A DNA stretch of 64,000 nt from Malurus cyaneus samueli (taxonomy: Eukaryota; Chordata; Aves; Passeriformes; Maluridae), in assembly GCA_009741485.1 (NCBI GenBank), contig CM019216.1:48837248-48901247 (forward strand), in the 5' to 3' direction. Positions 25,033 through 37,800 of the stretch are shown here, piece after piece. The translations under genes were made by a program, and so were the position numbers. The notes beneath the pieces were generated by a model. The model saw nothing but the letters and a program-made list of their open reading frames with translations. It made no database searches and was not told where the DNA came from. Within the stretch, counting starts at the first letter, position 1; every line of letters starts with the position of its first letter.

Positions 25033-26284
25033 CCTGGCAACAGTTAACTACAGTTCTCTAGGGCACATTATAAACAGAATGTATAATATATTTAGTGTTC
25101 TGGTTGAACTGTAGATGGGTTCCCTCATAAATGTAAGAAGGCACTCAGCAAGTTTTAAACAAGAGGAGGAAATGCTGTTGAAAGGAAAGAGCAGACTTGC
25201 AAACCGTGACATAAAAGTCATCTGACTAAGTAAACACAGTAAAAAAAAAAGTACAAAGAGATGGCTAGACCCATGTCAGCAGAGGAAACTGGCGACCTCT
25301 GGAAGTGTTTCTGTGAAAACTATCTCCAAAAGAGGTCTATCCAAGCAGCAAGATTATGGATGAGAGAGTTGTATTGTGAGCCAAATCTTTAATAATTCTG
25401 AAAGAGCAAATGCAAAGGTTTGGGGGCAGAGAGTGGGGAGGCAATGGGTCTTCTAGCAATGAAGCCTACAAAATGTATCCACTACTTCGTGTAGGATGCA
25501 CAGGAACAGAGAGAGGACCAAACAGCAGCAGGCCAGCTGTCTGACCATTCATACACAATTGTTTCTGAGTGGCATCAAAAACTTCACAGGAAAAGTAGAT
25601 AAAATTCCATAGCAGGCATTTGAACTAATGCATTTGGAGAGAAAGTTTCCTCCTAATCATTATATTTGACTTATGCACTGTATGGTGTCTTTTGTTTTGT
25701 AAATATTTTCTACAGAAACTTGCTGCCCATTTAGAATATCTCATCTGGTTTTGATTCCTAGGAAAACTCTGGATTGAGCTGAAACTTATGGCTGTACTTG
25801 CCTTTATTGGTGCTAAATATTTTGCCTGATAATTTTGTTGGATACCCTTCTTTCTTTTATTTTTTTTTTTTCAAGTGAATGAGTAGTAGAAATATAGTTG
25901 GCCACAGCTCTACTAATAAAACCAAATTCAAGTAGAGAATGTATTTTTTCTGGAATGAAAATTGCTTAATAAAACTGTCAGATTCACTATAATTTTGTTA
26001 CAAAAGAAAACTGGAAAAAATGTTCCAGAAACACAAAAAGTCCCATCTTACATTTCATTTTGAAATCTTATTTCATTTCAATATTATTTGATTTTATATT
26101 ATGTTTTTAGAGTCTCAGATTAAACATTCTGATACTCCTGGATCAAGTTGTATTTTCAGAATGCTCGTTTATGAACAACTTGGAAATTTACTGTTCTTAC
26201 TGTGATTCAGAACAGCAGCTTTGCAATACAAAACAGGGCATCCCAAAATGGAGCTTTTATCCTCAGTTACAGCTTTGCTACAAA
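25028..26284. other. Unique AT-rich noncoding DNA
   Basis: No gene or transposon is recognised. There are short A-runs and T-runs (for example 25860-25872) and an AT-rich segment at 26040-26110. No open frame beyond background was seen. I looked after the T36 tract for a processed pseudogene ending in it and found no coding similarity. Confidence 0.5.
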
Positions 26285-26847
26285 CCATAGAATCACCGAG
26301 TGGCTTGAGTTAGAGATCGTCTCCTTAGAGATCATCTCGTTCCAAGCCCCCTGGCATGGACAGGGGCACCTTCCACTATACCATGTTGCTCAAAGCCCCA
26401 TTCAACCCAGCCTTGAAAAATTCCAGGGACAGGCCACCTACAGCTTGTCTGGGTAACCTGTTCCACTGCCTCACCATTATCAAAAGGGTTTTATCCCAAA
26501 AATTTCATCCTGTTATCTAATATATCAAATCTAAACATACCCTCTTTGAGTTTAAAGCCATTCCTCCTTATCCTCTTGCTCCATGCCTTTGTAAAATGTC
26601 ATTCTCCAGCTCTCTTATAGGCCCCCTTCAGGTACTGGAAGGGTGCAAGGAATCAACCTGAAGCCTTCCCTTCTCCAGGCTGAACAAGTCCAGGTCTCTC
26701 AGACTGAATTCACAAGAAAAATGCTCCAGCCCTCTGCTCAGACTCATGGCCTTTCTCTGGACCTTCTCCAACACATCAGTACCCTTCCTGTGCTGGGATC
26801 CCAGAACTGCATGCAGCACTCCAGATGGGGTCTCACCAGAGTGGGGC
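26285..26847 (-). mobile_element. CR1 LINE, best-preserved copy (about 560 bp)
   Basis: On the minus strand this is the 3' part of an avian CR1. Starting from the 3' end: 'ccatagaatcaccgagtggc', 'catctcgttccaagccccct', 'ggacaggggcaccttccact', 'cctgttccactgcctcacca', 'cccttctccaggctgaacaa', 'gcctttctctggaccttctc' and 'catgcagcactccagatggg'. The element stops at 'agtggggc', a 5' truncation. Several stops and indels interrupt the reverse-transcriptase reading frame in this region, so it makes no protein. The 60-70 codon frames here are shadows of the element. The terminal octamer repeat has shrunk to about one unit. Confidence 0.95.
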
Positions 26848-28429
26848 TATAAAATCTTTTCTTGTTGCCGTGGATATCTCTGGCCAGAGGTATCACTACC
26901 AGGGCTTTACCTGTCCTAAAGTCTCTGAGCAGTCAGATCCCTTCATGCTCAGACAACTTCTTTGCGTTCTTCCCAGGCTACCTGTCCTTGCCTCCACTCT
27001 CTGTCATATGCACCGGTCATTGTTTCCTCTCTGTCCTTGCTTTCAGTCTTAATTTTTTCACTGTGCCATTGAAGGGGAATTACCCCATGTGTTTAATAAT
27101 AACTAACACCCATCTCTGGACTTTTTAGTTTTCACACTATTATTCTGGTATGAATAGTCCAAAACCAAGCAAAGTTATTCTAGATATTAATGATGTATAA
27201 GGTTATTCACATATTCATAACTTTCTGTCATCATTCTTATCTTTCTTAAATCTGATTATATAAGAAGATTTGAACTTATAGACCTTCATTAAATAAGCTG
27301 TATTGCATGCAATACAGCTTTACTCTGTAGCTTTACTGTCCCAGAGAGAGGCTGAGGTATTTTTCTTGGATGCTTGTTCCTGGACACCTTACTTTTGATC
27401 TTCTTTGGATGCTACATGACATTTATCACCTCTGACTTTTATGTATGTGTCACCAAGGTGGGAAAATTTTATAAGTGTTACTCCTGGCTATGCTTTGCCT
27501 TTCTGCTCAAGAGAATGGGGTGAACATTTATGCTGGACTTCCCACTTAACAATCATCCATCCTCACAATATTGTGTCGCGGTTTGCATTTAGTATCTCTA
27601 ACTTATTTTTTGAGATTTCTGTCAATGATCCTTGTTTTTATCATCATGGTTTAGTGAACGGTGCTTACAGAGCGTGTTATCCCTCTTAGGGTACTGAGAA
27701 TGATGCCTCCAAACTCCTCCCAGCTCTGGAAATAGATGCTCATTGTACTTTATCTAACCCAGATCTAGACAGCAGAAAAATGAATTGAAGAGTACAGCTA
27801 TGTGCACTTAATGAGGAAGCTGACAAAATACAGGCCTTGGTTGTGAAATGCCTCCTTAAAAAGAAGTTATTTATAGGCCAGCTGAGTGCCTATCTCCATG
27901 GTCACCTGTCTCATGTTGACATTACATCCTATTCAGGATCTCTCTATTATTCAACATCGCTTCCAGTACATGGCTTGGGTGTACATCTGGCTGCATCTCC
28001 CAGATGGACACAGAACCATGTGCTGAAATTGGTGTTTGAGTCTTGAGTGGGGTATGACACTCTGTCCTTGTCCCTCTCCTTTAAAATTATTAGAACTTAC
28101 TTTTCCTTGTTTTGTATTGACATGCCACCAATACAGGTCAGAATTTTGTATTGAGAAAGTGACTGAGTTGTCCCAACTCACGTTTCTCACAGGAGTCAGA
28201 TAGACAGAACACTCATATGTTATGGAAAACTTCATCTGAAGTTAGTCCCTGGCTCAGCCAGAGCAGAATTACTATCAGGTGACTGCCTATAATATGGGGT
28301 GGTCATGAATCTTTGTGTTGTTCTTCAGTCTCGTGCACCTGGCAAATTCCATGTAGTCTCTAAAGCTGACATAGCCTAACAGGGGATTTCATGTAAGGTG
28401 AATCAAGATTTTAAAAATTCCTGACAGTG
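26848..28429. other. Unique noncoding DNA containing a 26-bp palindrome
   Basis: Immediately after the CR1 truncation point the sequence is unfamiliar. No gene is recognised. The chief local feature is the perfect palindrome at 27295-27320. Frames of 70-94 codons at 26.8-28.2 kb overlap on both strands and have no family resemblance. Confidence 0.5.
27295..27320. repeat. Perfect 26-bp palindrome without spacer
   Basis: The 13-base half 'aagctgtattgca' is followed directly by its exact reverse complement. The chance of a spacer-free 13-bp arm somewhere in 64 kb of random sequence is roughly 0.1 percent, so it is unlikely to be coincidence of base composition. The centre 'tgcatgca' holds an SphI-like GCATGC core. 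A similar string 'gtagctttactg' follows it. No transposon terminal motif is present. It may arise from template switching or be a dimeric protein-binding site. Confidence 0.85.
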
Positions 28430-28830
28430 TGACAGAGTTGTTTCAGCCTTCCATTAATTACTTGCTTGCACATTAGTTGCTTTCTCACCCCACTGCTTAC
28501 ACAGACCACATTCCACACTTCTGCATCAGATTGCGTACTTCAGCTTCTTGTTTAACTCCTTTGCTGTGCTCAGCAAAGAAATATAATCCATAAAGTGAAT
28601 CATTCACTTTTGCAGCATGTGGGAGTTAAATATCACATTATAAACAAGTCTTGAGACTCCGAGCCCTCAAGTCTGAGCTCATTCTCTCCCTAACATACGG
28701 ATGTGACAGGGCTACTGATGTGCTCAGGCCACTCTATACCCTGCCAATGATAAATGCCTTCAGCTTCCCAGCACTCCTGTCTGCTTCAATTAGTTCATAA
28801 TCTCGTTAGAAGGATATGGCAGCACCGGCT
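28430..28830. other. Possible conserved noncoding element
   Basis: This block is repeat-free and mixes homeodomain-like cores ('ccattaattactt', 'caattagttcataat') with a perfect 9-bp inverted repeat at 28592-28610 (arms 'aaagtgaat' and 'attcacttt' around one C). It has no long open frame on its own. These are properties often seen in developmental enhancers, but conservation is not testable from this sequence alone. The plus frame starting at 28754 (70 codons) has no known domain. Confidence 0.22.
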
Positions 28831-29892
28831 GCAGTGGGGTTCCTTGTCTGTAGCTGAGGCTCAGTCAAACACTGATGTAACCAGCAGTAATTTTCAGAGA
28901 AAAAACCCAATGAGCCTCCTGGTCCCTTTCATTTACAGGTTTTCAAAGCCTGTGGTGACACTATAGTGAAGGACCAGAACCCTGCTTTCCTGTAGGGTTT
29001 TCTCTATGCAGTGTTTGTGCCCCACAGGCGCAGAGCAGAGGCAGGGAGCAAAAGGTGGGCATTTCTGGATATGTTTGGATAGATACAGAATTTGCACTCT
29101 TCTTCCAGTCTTGCTAGACGGCACTAACTTTATTTTGGAAGCTGCAGAGTAGCTTTGTTGATAGTTTAGGATCAGTGCTGGGAGTACATGTCTTATGGGC
29201 AATGCTTGTTGCACGTATGGTCTGGAGACTGCGGAGCTGCAGCGAGGAACACATCGAGCCTTAACTAATAAATGCTGTCTGGCAGTGCAACGCAAATTGT
29301 ATGGACAAGGAGAGGCCTGAACTCAGACCTTTATGAGGGAGGCAGGGCAGAGATCTAAAATGCTGTTGTTTTTTGTTTTCTGTTTCTTTCAAAGATGACT
29401 CTGTGCCACAGTAAACATGGCTAAACACTCTGCCTGTTAGTTCAGAGTGCTGGCTGAGGGAGCTCACATCTGCCTGCAATCGACTGTGTAGACATATCCT
29501 ACGTGGCTTCTGTACTGGAGCTGGCTCCTCTCCTCCTAGCTCTGGATCCAGGCAGACTTCACGTGTGTCCCTTTACTCCTGCACCTATAAGCAAACCCAA
29601 ACCGAGGGGATGCAGGTTTTATGGGAAGTAGTCTTTTCCTGAGGTGTGAAAAATCTTTTTAGGTCCGGCAGCCATATGAATTCAGTGTAATAGGTTGTAA
29701 TTGGGCATGTCCTGGCTTGTTTGCACTCTTAATACAACACAGCCTTCATAATTTGACACAGATATAACCCATTCTGTCACAATGGTAGTTTGCCAAGATT
29801 TATTCTTTTAACAAGGAACATGGATCCTTTTAATGTCTGAAAAGCTAATGAGGAAGGCTTTCCAAGTGCAATGTGATTACACAGAAATGCCA
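28831..29892. other. Unique noncoding DNA
   Basis: No gene is recognised. The minus frame 28933-29295 (120 codons) is cysteine-containing but shows no domain or signal peptide I can name, and there is no splice or promoter context for it. The patch at 29500-29610 is moderately GC-rich. Nothing repetitive was noted until the polypyrimidine tract. Confidence 0.5.
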
Positions 29893-30118
29893 CTTTTCTT
29901 TTTCTTTTTCTTTTCTTTTCTTTTCTTTTCTTTTCTTTTCTTTTCTTTTCTTTTCTTTTCTTTTCTTTTCTTTTCTTTTCTTTTCTTTTCCTTTCCCTTT
30001 CCCTTTCCCTTTCCCTTTCCCTTTCCCTTTCCCTTTCCCTTTCCCTTTCCCTTTCCCTTTCCCTTTCCCCTTTCCCTTTCCCTTCCCTTCCCTTCCCTTC
30101 CCTTCCCTCTTCTCTTCC
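29893..30118. repeat. 226-nt uninterrupted polypyrimidine tract
   Basis: Every base on the plus strand from 29893 to 30118 is C or T. It has three ordered blocks: (TTTTC)n to about 29990 (about 17 units), then (CCCTTT)n from about 29991 to 30079 (about 13 units with one extra C near 30070), then (CCCTT)n to about 30105. Long mirror-symmetric polypurine/polypyrimidine DNA can form intramolecular triplex (H-DNA) and can stall replication. The minus strand, rich in GGG, is also a possible quadruplex former. The 125-151 codon Phe/Pro-rich and Lys/Arg/Glu-rich frames crossing it are artefacts of the repeat. Confidence 0.97.
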
Positions 30119-33100
30119 ACTTCTCTTCCCTCTTCTTTCCGAACCTCTCCTCTCCAAACCTCTTTCTCTCTCCCCTTTCTTTTCAGGCAATACAGCTACT
30201 GCAGAAGGATGTGGGGACAAAATTTCTCCCATCCCCCACCCTTGATGTAAGCAATAAAGTAGCTCACTTCCTGTACTTTTTGTGAACTTTCTGACAAATA
30301 AATGAAGCCATATTTGATAGGAACTCGTAAATGCTTCTTATGTTGCTCTTTGGAAAAGCTGGTAATCAGTGTACAAAGGAGACCTTGGTGATTTCCCAGC
30401 TTATGTTTCCAAAAATAATCTTTCATCCAATATTTCAGAAATTTGACTTTTTTGTGTGGAATGGTTCTTTTCTTTTCTTTTCTTGGTTCCCTTTTTTGGA
30501 AACACTGGGTGTGTGACCTTTGCTACTGTGCATCAGGTAATGACAGAGGGATATCTGGATTATGGGCCTGTTTTCTTCTTTTAAACTCTTTAGTATCTTT
30601 ACAATGTTATTACATGTTTCCGTACCATTTTGAAAGTCCTCCCTGAATTTCTTCCATTTTTTTTCTCAGAAATTTATTTCTATCTTTACCTGCCTGCTGT
30701 TGTTCTTGCTCTTTTAGGTTTGCTATGTCTTGATTCTCATTCCCTTCCAAACATCACTGGTTTGACAATCACCTTCTCTTAAGCTCCTGCCATCCAAAAC
30801 AGCCTCCTTGTATCTCTGCTTCACTGCTTCGCTACTTATTCCAAACCTCAGCTGAATGCATAGTTTCTTTTTTTGGCTGTATCAATATCAATCAAACATT
30901 GACCTATAATTCTGTGCTTTAATGTCTTCACCATATAGCCCTACTCATTGCAACCTACCATCTTGTAACCTACTCAAAGGAGATTCCTTTGTGTAACTAA
31001 AATGTCATTTGGACAAGTTGCATTTAGTTTGATTTTTTTTTTCCATATGAGTTTTCAAAAATATGCAATTTATACATTTGTTAGAAGTTGTTCTAGGATG
31101 GAATAAAAATTGGCAAGCTCTGGGCTTTTAGGTATGCTCAGTAGCCTTTTTCGGGAGGGGAGAGGAAGGTTATCTGGCTCTTTGCTTTTTGCTCTGTCAG
31201 CAAGTCTGAAGATTTCAGAAAGAGCCATACCATATCCTATCCAGGAGAAAAGGCAACAGCATTTCTGGAGGTGACAGAAGATTTTGTTTTGGTTAATGAA
31301 AAGCACTGCCTTCTGGTGCCACAGTGAAATTATCCAGCTATAGTATATGGATGTGGTGGGATGAGGAATGATATGATACTCAGCATGTGTCTAGACGTGT
31401 TCCCTTAATGTCTTAACACTAAATGCTGCCATACAAAACCTCCTTGTTCAGGAGTCATGCATGAATTTTGTTGAAATGTGAGTGGCAGATTTATAGAAAA
31501 AATTGCGACAATATTGCACAAAACAGTGGAAACTCATTCAGAGTATGAATTTCTGAAGATTGTGTATAATGATAATAATAATGGTAATGATAATGATAAT
31601 CTCCTTAGACAAAGAACAACTCACCTACATCAGATGATATTGCTTCATATACTGGCATCAGGGGAAAGAACTTTCGTAATTAGAATTAGATTTTGATTGT
31701 GAAGTCCAGTTTCAAAAAAATAGTTGGGGCACCTGAGAGCTAAATTAGAGTGGGAATTGATAGTGTTTCTTGGAAATGTGTATACCTCCCAAACTTCTGT
31801 ACCACTGTTATTTGAATGAAGCTGAATTCCAACAGAAATAGTCGGGGAACATCAACAACTTAACTGATGCGTCTGAAGATATTTCAGTGCTGTCTAACTA
31901 AAAGATGCCAGAAAAACACTTGAAGACTAAATGAACTTGCCATTCATTCTGGAAATTTCACAGCCTTGCATTCATTGCTTTGCAACAATAACAAAACTGC
32001 AGCATTTTTGCAGCAGGCTCTTAGGACTAAAAAGTCATCTTTGAAAGAGAGGAATGTGTATCATGGAATGACAGACACTCCTGATGACCCTGAAGGGGTG
32101 AACAAATTTTCGAGGTGAGCTTGGAGGAAAACAAGACATCTGATCTGAATCTTTATGTTTTGGAAGATCTTTCCTACTGATTTCATTGATAGGGTCCTTT
32201 GAAAAGATTATATTTAACCTTATCACAGTGTATTTTCTCCTGTGGTTTGGAGCAGGTCCAGATGACACCCTGGTGTAACCATCTCAGAGCTGAGACAGCA
32301 TGAATTGTTAATAGCATAAACAAGAGAAGAAAAAAGAATACTTTTGTAAAAGAATTATTCAGGTATTGGCATTTTTATCAGTGAATGTACTTTCACAGCC
32401 ATTCTCACACACTGTTGGTATGGTTATTTAAAGATTTCTCTTTGAGTGGTTCAAGCACAAATTGGCAGGTCATGTCAAACATCCCTGGAGCTGCTGAAGT
32501 CCACCAAAGGAGCAGATCTGGCTTTGGGCATTAATCCGGTTTAGGATAAACCATGCCAAGATGCCAAGGGTCTCACAGTGACAAATGTGCCATAGCCTGG
32601 TCTCAGGAGGACACAAAGCCCTTCAGTGAGGTGGACTGGAGGGTTGTTCCAGCTCAGTCCCCTCTTACCACTGTGCTCATAAACCTTGCCAGTCTGGGCA
32701 GGGCGGACAACTGACCCCACCCCACTCGTGCCATCTCTACACCCTCAGACTAAATGTCCACTTTTAGGGCTAAAAGTATGCATCTTTGGGGACCTGTCCT
32801 CAGCACAGCTTATAACCCAATGTTTTACAGGTTGGCAGAGCAGACATCTGTGTTAGGGCTCAGAGGTGACACCAGGAGTGCTGTGTCCATCAGACCAATG
32901 ATGGGTGGCTATTCTGAGCCACAACCTGGTGTTGTCTCTGCGTGCTGAGGATATACTGCACTAATACCAAAGTTTTGGATCTCTTGAACAAAGAGCAAAT
33001 CACCACTAACCCCTTCCTGCCTGAGTTATCTGGGAGATAAAAATAGTGCTTTTAAAATGTGAGATGGCACCCCCTTTTCTCTGCAGTGCAGAGGATAACT

Positions 33101-33753
33101 CAGCCAGGTACGAGTCAGGTTCCAAGGCTTTGCCGCCACAGCCTCGAGAGAGGTTCAAATGGAGCCTTTCTTCAGCTTCAGTGCCATGAGGTCTGTGCTT
33201 GTGCTTGGCAAGGGTCTGTTCCAGGATTAGGGAGCATACTTTCTATACTGACAGATCCCGAACAAAACCTCATATTTTTTCATCAAATGTTTTCCAAAGT
33301 AAATGATCTACAGGCATTTACCCAGAATATCATTAACATAGAAAGGGAAGCTGAATTTATTGTGCCCAAATGTTACACTAGTGTTTACAGGAATTCTGAT
33401 CTTTAAATTTCTTTCTAAATGTAATCTATTTTGTGTATGTTACAGTAACCTTGTCTGGGATTTTAAATAATAACAGAAGACTATAAAATCTAAAATTTCT
33501 TTTTTCAAGTCATTAGATGCTTTTATAGATTTAGAATATTCTGAATAATCTGTTTTCTACTAGAATATACAAAAATTAAAAGCCTTAGAATTTAACTAGA
33601 AACACAGAGCTAAACAGTGTTCTGTTTATGGCCTGCTTTTTATTAACATTGTTGCTTTTCATTATAGGGTAATGCTGGGGAAATGATGAATTTTGTTGAC
33701 ATTGTTATTCATTATGTTCTTTCCAAATAAAGCTTTACGTTTTATTAACTAAT
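30119..33753. other. Unique noncoding DNA with small simple repeats
   Basis: No gene or transposon is recognised. The tract edge at 30160-30186 ends in 'tttcttttcag', an acceptor-like string produced by the pyrimidine repeat. A (GATAAT)-like tract lies at 31566-31600. A GC-richer patch lies at 32500-32760. Frames of 60-115 codons, for example 33059-33406, lack recognisable domains. Confidence 0.5.
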
Positions 33754-33769
33754 GGGGGGGGGGGGGGGG
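33754..33769. repeat. G16 homopolymer
   Basis: Sixteen consecutive G on the plus strand. Such a run can fold into a quadruplex with several registers and is unstable in length. The count should be treated as approximate because homopolymers are error-prone in sequencing. Confidence 0.9.
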
Positions 33770-34394
33770 AGAAGCAGATTTGACTCATGTAGCTTGATTA
33801 GTCATCAGATTTACGTCAAGGTTGGGCTGGGTTGGGTCTCTCCTTGCTGAGGAGAAAGCTTGAAACTTCTGGCACTTAATTAGGAGAAACGCACAAACAT
33901 TGAAACGCTGCTCTTTAGGACGATTAGGCAATGAGTAAAGAGTTCCGTCCGTGTTCTGAGCAGAAATGGGCTCTGGGAGGGTTCTTCTGACCGAGAGAGA
34001 GTTTTGCAAGATCCCTCATGCACATACCTGGGCAGCTGGGCGTGCTTCCTGACACCCACCCATGGACACTACTGAAATATGGACACGGTACGAGTTATTT
34101 TCATCCTGATGCCTTTCATGTCCTGCTTTCCAACAGAAGAGAAAGCAGAAACATGGGCCAGAAAAAGGGTCTGGACTAGTTCACAATCATGTTGGTCTGG
34201 GAAAGGGTGGGAAGAGCTGAGAAGGGCACTGACGCAGTGTGCGCTTGGCCTGTTGTACTCTGTCCTGTAAAATCTTACATAATCCACAGCAAATTAGTGG
34301 TGAATTCTGACCACAAGGCTACAAAAAGGTGGTAGGTCCAGAAATTCGCCTTCATGAGAGCTGGAAATCTATACCACGTTCCAGCCTGAATGTC
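33770..34394. other. Unique noncoding DNA
   Basis: No gene or transposon was recognised between the G16 run and the old CR1 relic. Overlapping frames on both strands at 34069-34287 are probably chance. Confidence 0.5.
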
Positions 34395-34800
34395 TTAATG
34401 GCTGTCTAATACCTCTTTGTTCTTATGCCAAATCATTGTCTTTAAGCTTAAAAAGCACTTTCCCTTTTCTGGTGTTTATCCTCCAGCTGTATTTACAAAG
34501 AGTGACTGTATCCCTTCTCAGACTTGGATCTACTTGGCTAAATAAGCCACTGTCTTTTAATTTCCTCTTGTAAAATAAACTCTCTGTTACTTGGATCATC
34601 CCAGTGGCCATTTCTGCACCTGCTCTGGTACGAATTCCCTTTCTATCAATGTGGGTGACCCAAACGGCCAACAAAACTTGAGATTTCACAAGGGCCTTGT
34701 GTTGGTAGCTTTCCCTTTCTTAGTAATACCTTGCTGGGTTTTTTCTGATCACTCTACTTTTCTATAAGTGCATCCTGTCCTGAGTAGTCATCCCTGTGGC
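34395..34800 (-). mobile_element. Old CR1-type LINE relic
   Basis: The order of phrases 'aaatcattgtctttaagctt', 'ctaaataagccactgtcttt', 'ggatcatcccagtggccatt', 'tctgcacctgctctggtac' and 'agggccttgtgttggtagct' matches the reverse complement of an old amniote CR1, where 'gtggcccttctctgcaccc' is followed by 'accagtgccctgtacagagg'-like text. Divergence is high and there is no 3' terminal repeat, so this is an internal fragment. It is of an age class similar to 15.2-16.4 kb. Boundaries are approximate. It encodes nothing; the 88-codon frame at 34423-34689 is a shadow. Confidence 0.6.
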
Positions 34801-37800
34801 TCACAGGTACATACATCTTTCTCACTGCTGCTGAAGTAGCTGAAGAGTTTGAGCCAAGGTGACAGGAGCCCTCAAGTTTTAAACTCCAGTTACATGATCC
34901 CAACTTTCAAAAAAGTACAGCTAAATGCCCAGTGGCACAGCACAAAACAAAGCAGTGAAACAGCAGAAGTCTTGCTCATGATAGCAAAATCGCTTCCACT
35001 GCATCCTGTTAGATCTGGCAGTGTTTGCATGTAGCTTTTTTCTCTGATCATGGTGTTAGACAAAACCTGAGATGATGGTATTAATTAAGCAATAAAGCAA
35101 TGCCAAATCTGTGTGGGATGTAGGTAGTTTTAAAAGGATTAAACACTTTATAAATAAAGTACATCTGGAAAGTAAAACTTCTGGTACCCTGGCGAGCTCC
35201 CTCCCACCCATTGAATTCCTTCTTGGCTGTGCTTGCCTGCCTCAAGGCTTGCCTCCCATCATCTTGGGCTTTCTCCTCACTATAATCCAAATTTCAAAGA
35301 TACCTGTCTCATGCAGTTTCACGGGACATTTCTGTTGTTCAGGATCTTTTTTTTCCTGAAGAGGGGTGTGTGTATGTGCATGTGTGTGTGTGTTTAAACA
35401 GAGGACGTTTCAGGTCAGCCACTGGGTTCCTTAACTATTTCAATCTGTGTCTCAGTGGTAATATTGTTCATATAAAATTGTTTGTTATTGCTGAAAATTT
35501 CAATATATTTCATGTGATGTTGGATTTAAAAGCAAAATATTGATATTCAGCTAAACAAAACACGATCAATATTTTCTCAAGGTGTTACAGATGTTATAGG
35601 GCTGACTCACAAATATCCACAGGATGAACAAATCTGGAATGCCTTTTATTTTTAATTTACAGGTCCTTTTGGACTAGTACCTTCTCTATAATCTGCTAGA
35701 AATCCAAATTCATGCTTAGTACCATGTATACCAAAGAAGAATCTTTGTTGTAATTTACTTCCCATCCAGTATCACAACACATTTGTTACGCAACACAGAA
35801 AATATGTTTAATACTTCATTTTCCCTTCACTGTGGCCCCATGCTTTCTTTGCTTTTTATTCCCCTCCCAGAATGTAACTCAATATACCAAATGTTGGAAA
35901 ATTAGTTGCTGCTTGTTAGAGAAAGGCAGCATAAATGAAATCTCCAATATTCAGTCAATTAAAAATCTGCTAAATTATTTGTATTTAGAAAGGAATATTA
36001 ATATTTGCCATTATGGTGATCACCTAGAAAGGAGGGAAGAGTGTGAGCATGTGTGTCTGTGTGTGTGTATGCACTTGTCTCCATATACAAATATATTTTT
36101 GGTGGTTGGAATGGAAGACCCTGCCATTGCCCTGCTGGCTTCTTATTTAGCCATGGTTGTCACAGGATGAAGTTTTTGCTGAAAAAAGAAATTCAGGTCT
36201 TATTACCTACAGTAATATTACTTGCTGGTTTTAAAAACTCCTAAAATCTGGTCTGGAAAGAGCAAAAATAAATAAAAGATCATATAATAAGGGTGCTAGC
36301 TGCCCATGCCAGGAGGAAATTGCTTGGCAAATAATATATTAAATCCTTTAAAAGTTATTCTGTGTACCAGTTTCAGAGAGATGCTGGCCTGACTTCCAGC
36401 TGACTAATGGCAGCTCCATGGAGAGCAACATCAGTGCCCATTCCTTAGTTATTACCAATAATATATCACTTGAAAAATAAACAGAAAGATAAATGACAGG
36501 ACAGATGTCTAATGAGGCAGAGGTTAAGGAGTGTTAAACTGTGCTGGACACCATCCGACATGCCGGTGTTAAATTATGCTGGATGCCCTGAGCTCCCTCC
36601 CCATAAAAGGTCAATGCTCTGGGTATGTTCCTGGATGATTTATGAAATAAAAGAATGGCCCACATGCCTATCTCTCTGGGAGGTAAGCAGCTTGCAACAT
36701 TGTCAATCGCAGCCCCATAATAAACCAAATTTAAAAATCACTCAAATCAATCCATCTTCGTCACTTGCTCCATTGCAAGCCCTCCTCTGGCCTGTTCTCC
36801 CCAGCCAGCCATATTGTTCTTCATATACATCCCTGCAGCTATTTCAGATGCCTGCAGTGCTCTCTGATAAGGTTAGAAACTCCCTGAAAATGGCTCTTTC
36901 TTTTGGACCAGGTCACACTTGCTCAGTCTCTCTGCTGTTTCCATGTTAGGTGTATGAGTAGATGGCATTTTCCTGTCCTCAGAATGATTGGCCCTGTATT
37001 TATAGATTTGTATAAATACAGTATTTATAAAGAAAATATTTTCATTTCAGATTCAATATTTTACTGCAGCAGCATAAGTTAGCTTTTGTACTTCATGCCT
37101 GAAGAGTTAGATTCACTGTACCTAAAATCTTTCTGAAGGGAGTCAGGTATTGTGCCTTCACAGAAATCCATTTGTGCTGCCCGTGGTGCCATTAGGTATT
37201 TTCTAGTTGTAGCTGATGTGAGTAGAAGTGGTTCCTGTTGCTCTTCCAGCTGGTGCTCACTCTTCCAGATTATTTTTAAACCTTGATATCTATTTTCTGC
37301 TCAATAAATAAAAAAGAAAAGATTGATAGGCAGTGATTATGTATCTTTAGTACTTCTGAGGTTTCATAGCTTCATGATTTTTATTACCACTGCTATTTCT
37401 GAAGATACACACAAAACCCACCAATGAGTCCCACTTACTAGAGGAAGCGTGTGGATGAAGAGAAACAGATCTTTGTGAGGACAGTGTGGCTTTAGTTCTC
37501 CACCTGCAATTCAGGCACATAGAGGGTCAGCAGAGTACCTTCTCTCTGACACAGCCAAGGTGACAGGAAAGATCCTGGTGAAAGAGCAGGAGCCAGATTT
37601 CACCACATTTCAAACAATTTTTTTGAGATGCTGGAGGTCTCACGTGGTGCAGCTATTTGAAAGCCTTGTTAACTCGAGCTGTTTAACATCTACTGAACAT
37701 AAATGTGGTGGCTGAGAGCAAGGGACTTTCTTCCTTAAAGAAATGCCAGATTCTGTCTCTAAGCAGATCATGCAGACACCCCAGCCTTTGTTCAGCAGAA

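Noticed and set aside
26628..26852. Opposite-strand frames of 63 and 69 codons
   Set aside because: Both fall inside the CR1 copy and are broken pieces or shadows of it.
30160..30190. Strong splice acceptor 'tttcttttcag'
   Set aside because: The pyrimidine stretch is the edge of the simple repeat and no open frame of note follows.
29777..30285. Frames of 91-151 codons rich in Phe/Pro or Lys/Arg/Glu
   Set aside because: They are translations of the polypyrimidine tract and have no other content.
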